From: Gnetum montanum
Taxonomy: Eukaryota; Streptophyta; Gnetopsida; Gnetales; Gnetaceae
Assembly (NCBI GenBank): GCA_015680685.1
Contig: MNCI01005015.1
Coordinates: forward strand, 78,357 to 142,356
Length of the DNA: 64,000 nt
Direction: 5' to 3'
Below, in pieces: positions 21,961-34,752 of the stretch. The position numbers and the translations under genes are program-made. How positions within the stretch are numbered: position 1 is the stretch's first letter; the number at the start of each line of letters is the position of its first letter. The notes beneath the pieces were generated by a model, which did no database searches, was not told where the DNA came from, and saw nothing but the letters and a program-made list of their open reading frames with translations.

Positions 21961-24900
21961 ATGGACTGCCAGCATTTAACCGCACTGTTAATCATTGATG
22001 GACCATACGACAAAATTACACGAGACATTAACATAAACTTCATCAATTTAAGTTCAACAATGGACGACGTAGTCATAGCCTCAACACAGCAAACAATAGA
22101 CGATTACAAAGGCATGACAAAATTCCTTGACATAGAGGCCGAAAATATCATCGAAGACCCGTTGGCCAAAACCCCCATTACCATGCCTGATGGGAAAATC
22201 AAAGTATTAAAATTAAGCACGCTATTACAACTGCACTTAGCCAAAGACATCGAAAATGTGCTTAGGGAAAACATCAAAGAATTTGCTTGGTCCTATACGG
22301 ACATGCCCAGGTTAGATCTTAGAATTGTCCAGCACAACGTTATTCTTGACTCGAAATTGCGACCAGTAAAACAAAAGGCACGAAAAGTTAGACGCGAGGT
22401 GGCATTGGCAGTTCGCAATGAGATCACCAAGCTTTATCAGGCTAAGTTCATTCGGGCTGTTGATTACGCCGAGTGGATGTCCAACATGGTCATTGTCCCG
22501 AAGAAAAACGGAAGCATTCGCCTATGTATTGACTTCCGAGATCTGAATGTAGCAACCATAAAAGATGACTTTCCCCTACCCAGCATCGATCAACTCGTTG
22601 ACTCGACTACGGGGCATGCACTATTATCTTTTATGGATGGCTTCTTGGGATACAATCAAATACGTATCAACCCGGAACATCAACTTAGGACAACCTTTAT
22701 GACACCATGGGGAACTTTTTGTTACACAATGATGCCCTTTGGTCTCAAGAACGCTGAAGCCACGTATCAAAGAGCAATGACGTTTATCTTTAGTGATTAC
22801 ATGCTACAATTGCTCAACAATTACATAGATGACATCGTGGTTAAATCAAAAACATCAAAACAACATGTACAATACCTCGACTTAGTCTTAAAGCATTGTT
22901 TAAGGTATGAACTAAGACTTAATCCAAAACAATGTATCGTCAGCATCAAAACAGGCAAAATGCTCGGATTCATAGCCTCCGAAGCAGGGATACGAGTAGA
23001 CCCTGATAAGGTTAAGGCCATAACAAACCTGAAACCACCAGGCAACCTTACCAAACTTCGAGGTCTACAGGGTAGATTGCAGTTTAACAGGCGCTTCATA
23101 GAAAAACTCACGGACAAACTAAAACCTATGAATCACCTGTTACGCAAAAACGTCCATTTTGAATGGACTCCGCAGTGCCAAGAAGCATTTGAGAACATCA
23201 AAACAACACTTGCCTGACTGCCTACGGTTTATCCACCCCAAAACAATAAACCATTTTACATCTACCTTGCCACTTCGGAATCGTCAATAGCGTCTATGCT
23301 TTGCCAGAAACAAGATGACGGAACCGAAGTCCCTGTATATTACTTGAGCCATGCATTAGTTGCCCACGAGAAAAGGTACAACGATGTGGAGAAGTCATGT
23401 TTAGCTTTGGTCTTTTCTTTAAGAAAATGGCGACATTACCTCTTCCATAACCAGGTCTACATAATTTGCAAGGATAATGTACTAAGAGCCATAACAGGGA
23501 ATATTTACGAAACAAGTCGAATAGCCCAGTGGAAAGCCATGATAGCCGAGTTTGACCTGTACTACGTAACGCAATCATCAGTCAAGGGTCAAGCCATAGC
23601 AAATCAAATGGCCGCATCACCAACATGTGACCAAGCGACTATAGAGCCAGAATTCCCGGATGAAAATGTAAACACAATAGACATAGTGCCCAATGACTAC
23701 GATGCTATTTTAAACTTCGATGGAGCATCCACCTCTCAAGGAGGAAGTGCAGCCGCTGTCATCACCTATCCCTTCGGGGAGATCCGACCCTTTGCCTATC
23801 GTTTCAACTTCCATTGTACTAACAACATAGCAGAGTATGAAGGTCTCCTTAGAGGCCTCATGGTAGCACTAGCTTCAGATATCACGAGGCTTATAGTCAG
23901 AGGCGATTCACAACTAGTCCTAAACCAAGTCACAGACGTCTATACATGTAAAGCCCAACACTTACAACCATACTGTGACTTGGCAAAACACCTAATGAGG
24001 CGATTTGAAAGCATCGATGTGCAACACGTCTCTAGAAACGATAACACCATTGCAGACGCGTTAGCAACATGAGCATTAAACATATCGCCAAACATGTTCC
24101 ACACGTTGCCAAGCTCCATAACCAGTTGTGCTGAACCAATCACCGATACCCCTGACACGTTGCCAATCGCATCTGTTAGTACAACACACGCGATAGAATG
24201 GTATGATGATATAAAAGAATACCTTCTGCGCGGTGAAACACCACGACATCTAACAAATGCACAAAAGGACGCCGTGCAGAAACGTTCTAAGTAGTACACC
24301 CTAGTAGGCGACACATTGTATCGTAGATCCTATGAAGGTATATTGCTAACATGCGTTAGTGGTACAGATACCCAAACTATCGTTGATCAAGTACATGAGG
24401 GACTATGCGGAGGACACATAGCACCGAAAGCCATGGTAATGAAAATTAGATGCTTAGGCTACTATTGGCCACACATGGAATATGACTATCTCTCCAAGGT
24501 CAAAACACGTAGCACTTGCCAAAAACATAGTAATCTAATACATGTACCACCAAATGAGTTGCACACGGCGCAAATCACATGGCCCTTCCAAAAATGGGGA
24601 TTGGACCTTATCGGCCAAATAACACCCTCATCTTCTGCAGGCCATGGTTTTATCATCACCGCGACAGAATACTTCATGAAGTGGGTAGAAGCTACTCCAC
24701 TTCGAAAAACTACCTCTAAACATGTATGCAACTTCATTCTTGAAAATATTGTAACCCGCTTTGGCATCCCCTTAACAATTATCACTGACAACAGGCCACA
24801 ATTTAGCAGTGCCGAAACCCAAGCCTTTTGTGATAGTTTGGGGATCAAACACTCGTTTTCATCCCCTTACTATCCTCAGAGCAATGGACAAGCAGAAGCA

Positions 24901-25437
24901 ACAAACAAGACGATTATTACCATACTTAGGAAAATGCTTACCCAGAGTAAAAGAAAATGGCACGAGCAATTGATGTATGCATTATGGGCATATCGTACTA
25001 CGCACCGAACGTCAACAGGTAAAACACCATATAGCCTTGTTTACGGTTCACAAGCTGTTTTACCTTTGGAATTACAGGTACCGTCTTTAAGGATCACACT
25101 CTCCAGACTCCTCGACAACGGGCAGAACAATGATCTGCGTATCATTGACCTAGACTCGGTAGAAGAGGAACGCATACGTGCACTCGATCAGATCGACTGG
25201 TACCAAAAACAACAATGGCAGCGACATCGACATAACCTCAGTAAGCATCCTATCAAAGAAGGTGACCTTGTGCTTAAGGCAGTTCGCGAACACGCGGACA
25301 AGTTCTCAGCCAACTGGGAAGGACCTTACTTGGTCACCAAAGCATTTGACAATGGAGCATTCAAGCTCACTGACATGGAAGGAAATGAGTTTGCCAACCC
25401 GACCAATCATTTGTACCTAAAATCATTCTATGTTTGA
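21961..25437 (+). pseudogene. T2 pol: RT, gypsy RNase H, archaeal-type RNase H, integrase
   Basis: One frame with only three stops (23215, 24070, 24292). RT has LCIDFRDLN, SFMDGF and YIDD (about 22822). The gypsy RNase H starts near 23296. The second RNase H starts NFDGAST near 23711 and keeps all four acidic positions (NFDGAS, AEYEG, RGDSQ, and Asp in TIADAL). Integrase has the His-Cys region (about 24390-24530), then WGLDLIGQ, TDNRPQFS (Arg where T1 has Gly next to the catalytic Asp) and NGQAEATNK, ending at TGA 25435-25437. Upstream the frame stays open to an ATG at 21838, but homology with T1 begins at the acceptor-like AG (21949). The 23215 TGA stands where T1 has CGA. Confidence 0.9.
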
Positions 25438-25454
25438 GTACAAGCTCAGGTACG

Positions 25455-25818
25455 TGCAAGTCTTGGAATCATGACTATAAACTGATACCACAGCTCGTCC
25501 TGGAATCACGACGGAAAACTGATACCACATAACAGTCCTGGGTTACGACTTAAAACTGACACCACAACTGTCTTGGCACCATACCCCACAGTGTCAGCAA
25601 TGACGATAAACTAGCATCCGTCCAGCATGACAGTAAACTGCCACCGTCACAACCATCAGAGTCCGCTACGACTATAAACTGGCTTGCCTCTGCATGGTCC
25701 GCCAAGACTACAAAGTGACAACGTAACATCTGCCACGACGCTAAATGGGCAATGTCCAATGGGTTACGACATAAAACTAATCCATGATAGTCCGTTAAGA
25801 CTATAAACTGGCACGTTC
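25455..25818 (+). repeat. T2 hairpin-TAAACT cluster after pol, about 10 units
   Basis: Same order as in T1: three or four long-loop units (AGTC-TTGGAATCAT-GACT), then short-loop units such as CGTC-CAGCAT-GACA and AGTC-CGTTAA-GACT, each followed by TAAACTGGCA-type tails. Several arms differ from T1 while still pairing. Confidence 0.8.
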
Positions 25819-26815
25819 ATCTCTGGCTCTTCACTCCATAGCCACACTCGCTCATTCGAATCATTGCGTCGCTCACCATCCGACAATCTCATCAACATCA
25901 TCATCATTCATGCACAGTGCTCAGAACCTCCTCCAGTATCTTTGTTCCATCTGCAGCGTGTAAGTCTAAGCTCGCTTATCCACTCATGGTTTTCTTGACT
26001 CCTTGGAGTTATGTTTGCAGGATGACACCCAGAGGTTTCACACAAGAATGCGCTTTGTCATAAGCAACAAGATACGATAATGTTCACGGCACACATGGCA
26101 AGGCTAAATCAAACCGTTCACTAGTACATCCCTATTCACCGACTCATTCCCTATCTGTTCACCAGCGCATTTTATTCAGCCACACCCTTGACACACCCAG
26201 CACATTCCAAACTTTGAGCACACTGTTGCACACTGCAACACGTTACAGCAGTTGCAACACACAGCCTGGCACCTGAGCATGAGTACAAGATCAACGCAAA
26301 ATTTCCAAAAAAAAAGCGAGACACTTGGCACTCCCCATATAAGCCCCAGGTAGGAAGGAAGTCGTCTCAAAACCAAGTACTCATGTCCAAAATGGTCAAG
26401 AAGCATCCAGTTGCATGGCTTTGGCTATCCACCAACAGGTCCCCCCTAAACATTCAACGCGGGTCCTGTTCCTCCAAAGAATGTAACATACCCTCCCGTG
26501 GCTTTGGTCTTGCCAACAAGTTCTCTTGAACACTAACCAAGAGCCTTGTTCTGCCAAAGGATGCACATCGCATGTCTAAACTCCGAGTCTGCTAAATAAT
26601 GGCTTTTGACAAGGATCAGCATGCCGCACACCAGAGCATCCCCTTTCCCCTGCATAATCCCTTGGATCAGTTATCAATCCTCACAATCTCCATGACCCCC
26701 CAGATATAAAATTCCACTTTCCCAATCCCATGTACTATTGAACATAGTGCAATGACGTCTAGTCAAGTGGCAAAGGACAAAGTCTATATCAAGTTGCTTG
26801 TGGTGTTTTGCACTT
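25819..26815. other. T2 non-coding region before the polypurine tract
   Basis: No gene recognised. It aligns by eye with 10399-11311 of T1, including the GTGGCTTTGG-type imperfect repeats. Confidence 0.45.
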
Positions 26816-26869
26816 CTTTGTCGACGCTTCTTGGGTCGATTCCTCCAAGCGTCAACAAAGAGGGGCCAA
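26816..26869 (+). promoter_or_regulatory. T2 stem-loop and polypurine tract
   Basis: Arms 26816-26829 and 26847-26860 are identical to those of T1 (13 of 14 pairs). AAAGAGGGGCCA follows, and the LTR begins TGAAACACC at 26870. Confidence 0.75.
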
Positions 26870-28089
26870 TGAAACACCACAAAATTTGGAGCTTAGTGCT
26901 TGTCCAACACCAAGCAGGTCCCCGGGAATCCAGACGACCACAGCTACATTTGGTGTCAAACATGGCAACTTCAGAGATCAAATGCTTAATTTTTACTAAG
27001 TATGCAGTTCCAGCGTATACGCCCAAGTGTACAATACCAGCGTATACGCTCAAATTCTCAGCACATATGTCCAGCGTGTATGCTCAAATCCACAGAGTAT
27101 ATGCCCAGCATGGACGTCCAGCGTACACGCCTCACATGCACAATCAGCAGGTACAACAGATGCATACGCCTGACGACAAGATCTCCAAAGATAGAATGAA
27201 GACAACACCGAAGAGTAAGAATTGAAGCAAGTCAGCAACCATCAGCGTATGCGCCCCAGCGTATACGTCTGGTCATTGTCAGCGTATACGCCCAGCGTAT
27301 ACGCCCAGTGTATACGCCCATCGTATATGCTCAGCGTATACGCCTAGCGTCCATAGCCTCTCCACGCAAGTTCACACATGCCCAGTATATCCAGCGTATA
27401 CGCCGGCCTGATGTGGCGTATATGCTGTATACGCCCAACAGATGTAATATATTGTATATTTGTATAGTGTATGCATCCGGTCAACGTGCCATGTGTCTCT
27501 TAACCCGAGTTTAGTGTAACAACCGGTATAAAAGCCCCGATTTTCGACTTCATCCAGGTCGGTTGGCAAAAATCCCAGAGCATACCAGAGAACAATTACG
27601 CTACGCACCAGAGTTGAAAACCCTTTACGCTGGACAATCCTGTACGCTAGTCCCTACGCTGCACCTACATTATGAACTAGTCGAGTCATCCCTGCATCCA
27701 CCGGGGCTTTTCGTCCACCTTGTGTCCATCACAACTGCGTTAGACTGGTGCATTGTACTTCCACTCTGTAATACCATTGTTTACAGTTTACATTAATCTC
27801 TTACATGTGTTATGTTTATGCTTGTTTACATTTACGCTCTGTTCACATCTGTTATGCTATTTACGCTCTCGTTAACACCCGTTATGCCGTTTACGCATAA
27901 CCCAGCGTATAAAACTTCGGTATACGTTCGGGGAAATCCTTGTCTGATCCGCGTGCAGACCACCCAAGGTACTCTACCTTCGTGCATTCCAGCTCGTCCT
28001 CAGGCGAAGGCAGGTTCTTCTGTGCTCGCCCTACGATCCCATAGCCTCTGTTTCCTTCCAGCTGGAGACTGACGATTTCAAGCGGTACA
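26870..28089 (+). repeat. T2 3' LTR (about 1220 bp)
   Basis: It starts TGAAACACC and ends GCGGTACA. TATAAAAG at 27537-27544 is a plausible promoter. GCGTATACGC palindromes cluster at 27014-27420 (at least six perfect copies), and TTTACGC words at 27830-27900. It is followed by T4 gag in reverse orientation at 28090. Confidence 0.85.
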
Positions 28090-30420
28090 CTCTGTAACAG
28101 GAATGGATGCTAACATTTGTGCTAAGGTTTCATGATGAGCTGATGATGTCATGACCAATTCATACAAGCTCATGGTTGTGTTATTTTGTTTGAGCATTTG
28201 TTTCACTTGGGCTAGTGTAGCTACAAAGTCTGTGTTGTTTGCCATTGTGTTGGTTGCCTCTGTATGGGTCGAGGGCTTGGGCCTAGTTTGTTTGGGATTA
28301 AGGGCAAGGCCCCCAGCATTCAATTGTTTCTTGCTTAGTGTGGCTTTTGTTTTAGCTATGGATGTTGTTCATTGTTCATTTGTCCTCTTCTGCTGCCATT
28401 TGGTAGGTTTACCCGTGTTGTTGGCAATGTTGACTCTTGAGGGAGAAGAGGTTGAGACATTGCCTATGGTTGGGCTGTAGGGAGCTGAGGGGCCATCACG
28501 TGGTGGAACCTTTATGAAAAATGGTAGTTTGGGAGGAGTCATTGGTATTTGACTAGCTTGTTGTGGCACCCTGATGACGAAAGGTTTCTTTGCGGTTGTA
28601 GTTGGTGCATCATGCCAATTTAACATCGTAGTGGACGATTGTGGTGGTACTTTGACCATAGAGGGTGTCTTCGATGCTCGGGATTGCGTTGAATCTTGCC
28701 AATTTAATGTCTTAGTGGACGTGTTAGGTGATGGTACTTTGACCACGAAAGGTGTCGTCGGTGCTCTAGGTGCCACCTTGATGACGATGGGAGGCCTCTT
28801 GCTCGTGGAGGCAAAGGGGATTTTTGCCTTGCTAGGAGGCACACGGATCACAAAAGGTTTCCACACAGGTTTAGGCTTACTATCTATGCCAATGGAGTTT
28901 ATGACATAGGAGGCATCATCTGTGCTGGGTTGATTCAGGGTGTTGACGTTCAGTTGGCCCCATTCTATCATTGCTTGTAGATCATCCTGTAATGCACGGT
29001 AGGTGTCGGTGTTGTGACTGAACATCTGGTGGTAGTGACAAAATTGGTCAAATTGGAAATTTCATGGAACTGGGGGCTCATTTGGTGCTGCTAAGGTAGG
29101 GTTCCTTAGTAGCTCGTAGTACCTATCATGTCTTCGACGGGCATTCTCCGCTACTTGTTTGTATTGGATTTGCCCGGTTTTGAGGAGTTGCTCTAGTAGT
29201 TCAAAGGGTCATGTGGGTAGTGGCGTATATTTAGAGTGATCCTTGCACTAAAAGTTGCACCTTGGGGTGGCCCCTGTCATTGTAGGTGGATTGGTACTGG
29301 TGTTTTTTGTTTTTGTGCTTGCAGCTACAATTTTCGTTATTGTTTGTTATTTGGCAACGTGTTGGTTCTTGTAAGCCACATAGGCAAGATCATTGCTAGT
29401 TTGTGCAGCTTGTTCAATGTTCTTAATCTACATGAAGGCTTGGCTCAACGTTTAAGCTCTTAGGTAGTACAGTTTTGACTTAATGAAGTCATTCATGGCT
29501 CCCTTTAGAATCATAAGAAAATACATTTCAGGGATGGGCTCATGAAGTTCTTTAAGGGCTGTGCTTCATCGTTGAATGAACTTTTGCACAGGCTCTAGTG
29601 GTGCTTGTTTCACCTGTATCAGAGTGTCTAGTGTTACTTCAGGCTTCAGGTTGTACTTAAACCTGGTAATGAACTGGTGTAACAGATCCTCAAGAGAGGA
29701 TATAGAGCTACGTGGTAGGGCTCAGTACCAATCTAAGGCTACACTCGTTAAGGACATAGCGAACACGCGCAAGATTGCGCGGGGCCAAGCTTGAAGCAAT
29801 AGATTTTCTAATCGAAATGTGACTAAGTGAGCGTTCGGATCTTCCTTCCCATTGTACTTGGTTAACTGGGGTAGTGTAATTCCCTTGGGTAAAGCTAACG
29901 GTGGCACTGAAGAGTTAATTGGATCATCGTAGTAGAATTCCAGTACTTTTAACTGCTTTGGTGTTGGCGGTTTTGAGATGCTTTACCTCGTCAACTAACG
30001 CTTGCATCCATTATCTTGCTTCTGCCCACTCTTGAGTAGTGGGCAAATTAGTTGGTTGGGGAGATTGTTGGGTTGTCATTTTTTACGGTGGAGCAACATT
30101 CAGAGTTGTAGTTGTGGGGTGTGGCACGTTGAAGTGAGTGGGTTTTTGAATAAGGGGTATGGTTCCTTTCCTAGCCACAAATTGTGAAGTGACACCCTGA
30201 ATGTGTGGGGCCGATGTAACAAAAGTGGCCCCATGTGTTTGCACTGGCGGTATGTACTAGGTGGAGATGGATGTGGGTAATCTCTGTTGGGATACCAGTG
30301 CTTGTGTGCTTGTTGACACTTGGTGAGTGATCATCTGTCCCATGCGAGGGTGGAATGATGGGTTCACGTAGGCATGGGAACTTAGGGTGTGGTATAAATC
30401 CTCAGTTTTAGATTGTGCCT
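28090..30420 (-). pseudogene. T4 gag (and start of the protease linker), cut by T2
   Basis: Minus-strand blocks in order: a disordered Pro/Thr/Gln-rich start (about 30400-30000), the capsid block TKYNGKEDPNAHLVTF (29870-29815) with ALDWY, the knuckle region (about 29040, much decayed), and a linker with repeated PFVIRVP, PPIVIKV and PFVVKVP motifs (28880-28500). It ends SIPVTE at 28090, where T2 starts; T2 and T3 read SIPVSED and SISVDGS at the same place. Several stops and shifts are present. Confidence 0.75.
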
Positions 30421-30874
30421 TGAAGTCATCTACATCATGTTGGTTTTGGGGCTCCTTAGTGGGTCACCGTGTGTTTTGGCTCCTTGCCAGAAGGAGCTAA
30501 GAGATGAGTCGATGGTGAGGTTCAGAAAGGGGGATGAATTCATGACCTCCCATGTATATGCACTTGAAGTTTCATTTTGTCTCCTATTCTGTGGTGTTAA
30601 GGGGAAGGTTGGCCTGAATCTTCACACATATAAAGCTGTATTGTTCCTGTGTGGGGATTACAAAGGTGCGTGCATTAAAGTTTTGAGATGACTCCATGGT
30701 TATGTGTGACGGGGTAGTGTACGGGCTGGCTAACAAGTGTTGAGTGTGTTTCAGGCTAAGTGTGCAGTGTGTGCAGCGTGACTGGACTGCAACGTGTGCA
30801 ACGTGACAAGTCTACAACGTGACTAACTATCCATGAAAATAATCAGCATGTGAAAGCTAAGTATAAAGTTCTCC
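30421..30874. other. T4 leader, non-repetitive part
   Basis: This lies between the T4 gag start and the leader repeats. No open frame matching a known domain was seen. Short words such as CAGCGTG and AACGTG recur from 30720. Confidence 0.35.
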
Positions 30875-31115
30875 TAAGTGTCCAGCATGTCAAGCTGGCA
30901 GCGTGTGAACACTAAAAATTTTTCTAAGTGTCCAGCATGTGAACACTGAAAAGTTTTCTAAGTGTCCAACGTGTGAACACTGAAAATTTTTCTAAGTGTC
31001 TAGCGTAAACGGGAGAAAATTTTTCTAAGTGTTGTCAACGTATACAGCATAAACGGGAGGAAATTTTTCTAAGTGTTGTTAGCATATACAGCGTAAACGG
31101 GAAAAGATTTGGCTA
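30875..31115. repeat. T4 leader tandem repeat, unit about 36-41 bp
   Basis: About six imperfect copies of TTTTTCTAAGTGTCCAGC followed by ATGTGAACACTGAA or a variant with GTAAACGGGA. Late copies contain AACGTATACAGC, related to the GCGTATAC words of other LTRs. Confidence 0.7.
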
Positions 31116-31124
31116 AGAGAGAGA

Positions 31125-31445
31125 GCAAAACATAGATCTGGAATGTTTCAGCATAGATCTAGTGGAATCGTACATAGATTTGCAGTCATAGGGTGCAGAT
31201 CTGCAATCACATGGCACAGATCTGTAGTCACAGGATGCAGATCTGCAGTCACAGAGGGTAAATCATAGACCTGAGAGAGCAAAATGCATATCTGGAATGT
31301 TTGAACGTAGATATAGTGGAATTGTACATAGATTTGCAGTCAAATGGTGTAGATCTGCAGTCACAGAGCGTAGATCTGTAGTCATAGGGTGCAGATCTGC
31401 AGTCTCAGAGGGTAGATTTGGGATAGCAAGATGTAGATCTAAAAT
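31125..31445. repeat. T4 leader repeat built on AGATCTGCAGTCACAG
   Basis: Two larger repeats (about 31130-31260 and 31265-31440), each opening with AAAATGCATATCTGGAATGT-like sequence and holding several 20-24 bp subunits with the palindrome AGATCT followed by GCAGTCACAG. It directly follows the LTR in element orientation, where primer binding and packaging signals usually lie. Confidence 0.65.
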
Positions 31446-31459
31446 CATTGGTGCAAGGC

Positions 31460-33176
31460 TGTAATAAAACAAACACCGAGAGATCCTCGAAAGAAATACA
31501 GAAGACCCTACCTTCGCTTGAGGGCAAGATGGAATGGACGAAGGCAGAGTGCCTTGAATGGTCTGCACACAAATCAAACAAGGACTTCCCCAATGTATGC
31601 ACTTTCCAATGCGTTGGGTTATATGTAAATGATGCACATTAAATATAAACCATAACGTAAATAGGCACAAAATGTAAATGGGAATGTAAATGTAAACTGG
31701 AAAAAAAAAAGAAAAATGCAATAAATCTTGGTGAAATGTAAAATGTTTTGTATTGAAAAATGATTATAGTGTGCACTGATCAGAATGCAATTGTGGATTG
31801 ATCACAAGGCGGATGTTTAGCCCTAGTGGGTGATGATGGGTGCTAGAAGATGCAGGTTTTGGATTGCAAGGAAATGTAGCATCCAAGTCTAATGCCTAGT
31901 GTATAGAGATTGATGCCCAGATCTGCTAAGTATCCCAGATTCAATTTTTTGTGTCTCTTTGTAAAAATTCTCCAACTTGATCTAGTGAAAAATCAGGGTT
32001 TTTATAAGATCTTGGCCGTTAGATTCGGATCTGGATGGAGATGAGTGGCTGTGAGGTGAGAAAAATTCAGATTGGAAGACAGGTGGTGCATTGACCGAGT
32101 GCAGGATACATTACAACTGTACAGTGTGCAGTGTACACACTGGTGTCTGAACGCCCAGCATATAGGCTTGGAACGCTCAAAAAACTTAAAATTTACACAA
32201 GAGTTTGTATGTTACAACAAGAATGATATCTCTGGCTTCTGGATCCATCCTATGGCCTACTATTTTTAGCCTCAATGTGTCTTGAAATGCTCTGGCATGT
32301 GTTGGCATTCGCGTACAGCGTTCAGCGTATAGACTCAGCATCAACCTCAGCATACAGACTCTAGCATCAACCTTAGCATACAAGCTCAGCATCAACCACA
32401 GTGTACAGACTCCAGCATCAACCTCAGTGTACAAACTCCAGCATCAACCTCAGCGTACAGACTATAGCATCAACCTTAGTGTGCAAGATCATCATCAACC
32501 TCATGAACTGCCATGTTGGATGTCTGACTCTATATTTTGGTGCTTGTTCCTTAATGCCTGAGTGCTGCTAATCCTCCAGAGTGTCCAAATGCCAATTTTG
32601 ACTTCATTTTGATGTAGTTTTGGGTCTATTTTAGTGGTTTACACTGGGCTATACGTTGGCCAATGTACAACAAGGTGTACCCAGTGTATACACTTGAAAA
32701 TGCATCATTTCAAGGTCAAAACTTGATTTCTAGGTGCCCTGCGTATAGCAAGATGTACCCAGCATTCACACATAAAATGCATCATTTAAGGCCCAAAATT
32801 TGATTTTTAGGAGGTTGAGAGCTGCTAGGGACCTTGGGGAAGGTCCTGGGAGGTCTAAACGCTCAATTATGGCATGTTTTGGCTCATTTTTCGGGCTCAA
32901 AAGTTGCTATATGCTTGCCTGTATGCTGGCCAGCATATAGCCCAGCGTGCAAAGCATATACTTGGTCAATCCCAAGTATTTTGGATCCAAAACATGAAAT
33001 TCCTGAGGCTGGATGTTGATGTAGTCACCTATGGATCTTGGGGAACTCTTGCTTGTTCAATTATGCTCTGTTTGATGCTGTTTTTGAGGCTTTCAAGCTT
33101 GGTCATGTTGGGGACCAACATGACTTAGCTCAATTTCTGTCTACAAGTGTTAGCCAAAATTTTTTGTGGTGTTTTA
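31460..33176 (-). repeat. T4 5' LTR (about 1717 bp)
   Basis: The minus strand begins TAAAACACCACAAAA at 33176 and ends TTTTATTACA at 31460. Similarity to the T1 and T2 LTRs is clear at both ends and in the block around 31500-31620. A minisatellite of about 26-28 bp, seven to eight copies of ACTCCAGCATCAACCTCAGT, lies at 32325-32505. Confidence 0.75.
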
Positions 33177-34690
33177 GTGGATTTGGACACAAACAATGAC
33201 GGTGGATGTGAGATTTTCCAATATGACCATCCTAAGGGATGTTTTCCAATCATCTCACATCTAAAAGAGTCTAGGGTGTATGCACTCAACCTGAGACTTA
33301 ATAGATGGTAGACACCCCAAAGGTTACCTTATCCTCAAGGTAACCGAAGACAATTCCAGCAATCATTGACATACTATCCAAGTGGTACTCCACCACAACC
33401 CATCGGGCAACATCAGCAGTGGCAATACCCATAGTCATGGGGGATGCCACCGCCAAAACAACAATACCCTTACCGGAAACCAGACCCATATGGATACTAC
33501 ATGCAGCAGCTGATTTCTCCAAGTGACTCCATGGGTCACACAACTCCCCAACGTCACTACCAAGTTCAAGAGTACTTCAGAAGGACTCCTTCTCCTCCAG
33601 GAGATGCTCCACACCCATACCATCCTCAAATCCATCCGCTTCTCTTCCACCGGTAGTTCCCATACCACCTACTCCAACAATGCAAGGGGAACTCCCCACT
33701 CAACTGTAGCAACGTAACGCTACGAGAGCCATAAACATTTAACCCACTACTAGTTCTGACAACCGTAAAAAGAGAAGACCTTTCTTCAGAACCAAAAGCC
33801 CAGACAAGCTCTCACAACCACAAGCGGTTGAGTCTGTAACCACTCCTCCAACATACAAGGCTTCAGAGCTCCTTCAAACTAATATCAGAGCTCAACACAT
33901 ATGGTTATGTTAACACATACTGTAACCAACTAGATCAAGGTAGGCCACCTTCCCAGGAAATCATCTAACCCTGGGAGTCCCTTAATCTATCTCCAAGTCG
34001 TTGGGAACGAACCTCATAGGGCTCTTCTTGACTCAGATTTTGAAGTCAACCTAATCTTACGAGAAATGTATCAAGCCTGGAACTTGCCCCAACTCAATAA
34101 GAGCAACATTCAACTAGAGCTGGCTGACCAGTCCATCACCATTTCCTTGGGATTGGTGGAGGACATCATTACCACTGTGTGTGGTTGGTCATACCCAACT
34201 GATTTCCTCGTGATTGAAGTTAACAGCAATGAAGGGGACTTCCCAATTATAATAGGAAGGGCATGACTGAGTACTGTAGATGCATTCCTAGGGATTCACA
34301 ATCTTTCCTTGGAGATATCTAAGGTAAATATTTATGGAAAGATCGAGACGAAGAAAGTTCCATGCATCACATACAGTGACTCAGAGGGTGATGACATGTA
34401 GGAATCATGGGTGATGAAAAATTTAACATCTCCTGCATGTAATTGGTGTGCACCAGAGGATAACATTCAAAGGTGTCTGTATGTAGCAACCACTCAACAA
34501 GAGAACACCCAGTGGTTAATAGCTGATCAAAGAAGCAGCCGACCAACATGCATGGAACAAACTGGGGAAACAACTCATGCCCATAATGAAGGCATAGATA
34601 TATTGGAATATGAGCGTCGCCAACTTCCACCCCTCAATCTAAGAACATCAATTGGGAGAAGTTGGACACTTCTAAGAAATTCAAATAGAT
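33177..34690 (+). pseudogene. G1 gag C-terminal part and protease
   Basis: Gag shows a Gln/Pro-rich block (RQFQQSLTYYPSGTPPQP and DPYGYYMQQL, 33340-33520), shared with G2. The protease has LLDSDFEVNLI near 34028, where the Gly of the D-x-G active site is Asp, then FPIIIGRA near 34240. Both are typical Athila-lineage positions. Stops and shifts are frequent; the frame ends before RT. Confidence 0.65.
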
Positions 34691-34752
34691 GTTCATTATT
34701 TTGGATCTCTCCCTTTCCACTCAGTCATGGAGGAGATGGCCACCTATGCTAA

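Larger units (their letters stand above)
12762..28089 (+). mobile_element. T2: TAT/Ogre-like element, 5' part displaced out of the window by T1
   Basis: From 12763 the sequence is mid-gag, then protease, hairpins, antisense gene, pol, hairpins, polypurine tract and 3' LTR ending at 28089. The missing start (LTR, leader, first gag codons) should lie left of T1 if T1 is inserted here. The right end sits inside T4 sequence of opposite orientation; the expected duplication there is CTCTG (28090-28094). Pol has only three stops, so T2 is the least decayed pol in family T here. Confidence 0.8.
28090..33176 (-). mobile_element. T4: family T element, only LTR, leader and gag in window
   Basis: Read on the minus strand: 5' LTR 33176-31460, leader with tandem repeats, gag from about 30420, cut at 28090 by T2. 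The LTR begins TAAAACACCACAAAA, one substitution from the TGAAACACCAC of T1, and its 3' part shares the GTCCTTGTTTGAT and ACCTTCG-type block. It sits in the gag of G1; the expected target copy is GTGGA (33177-33181). Confidence 0.75.

Noticed and set aside
11366-28089. T1 and T2 as a tandem array sharing one LTR
   Set aside because: The LTR at 11366-12761 joins mid-gag without primer site or leader, as the next LTR joins T4 gag; simple nesting explains both.
28151-29463. Plus-strand open frames over T4 gag
   Set aside because: They are reverse-strand shadows of the repeat-rich gag linker.
32186-32434. Open frame with repeated LMLSLYAKVDARVC-like units
   Set aside because: Reads through the 26-28 bp minisatellite in the T4 LTR.
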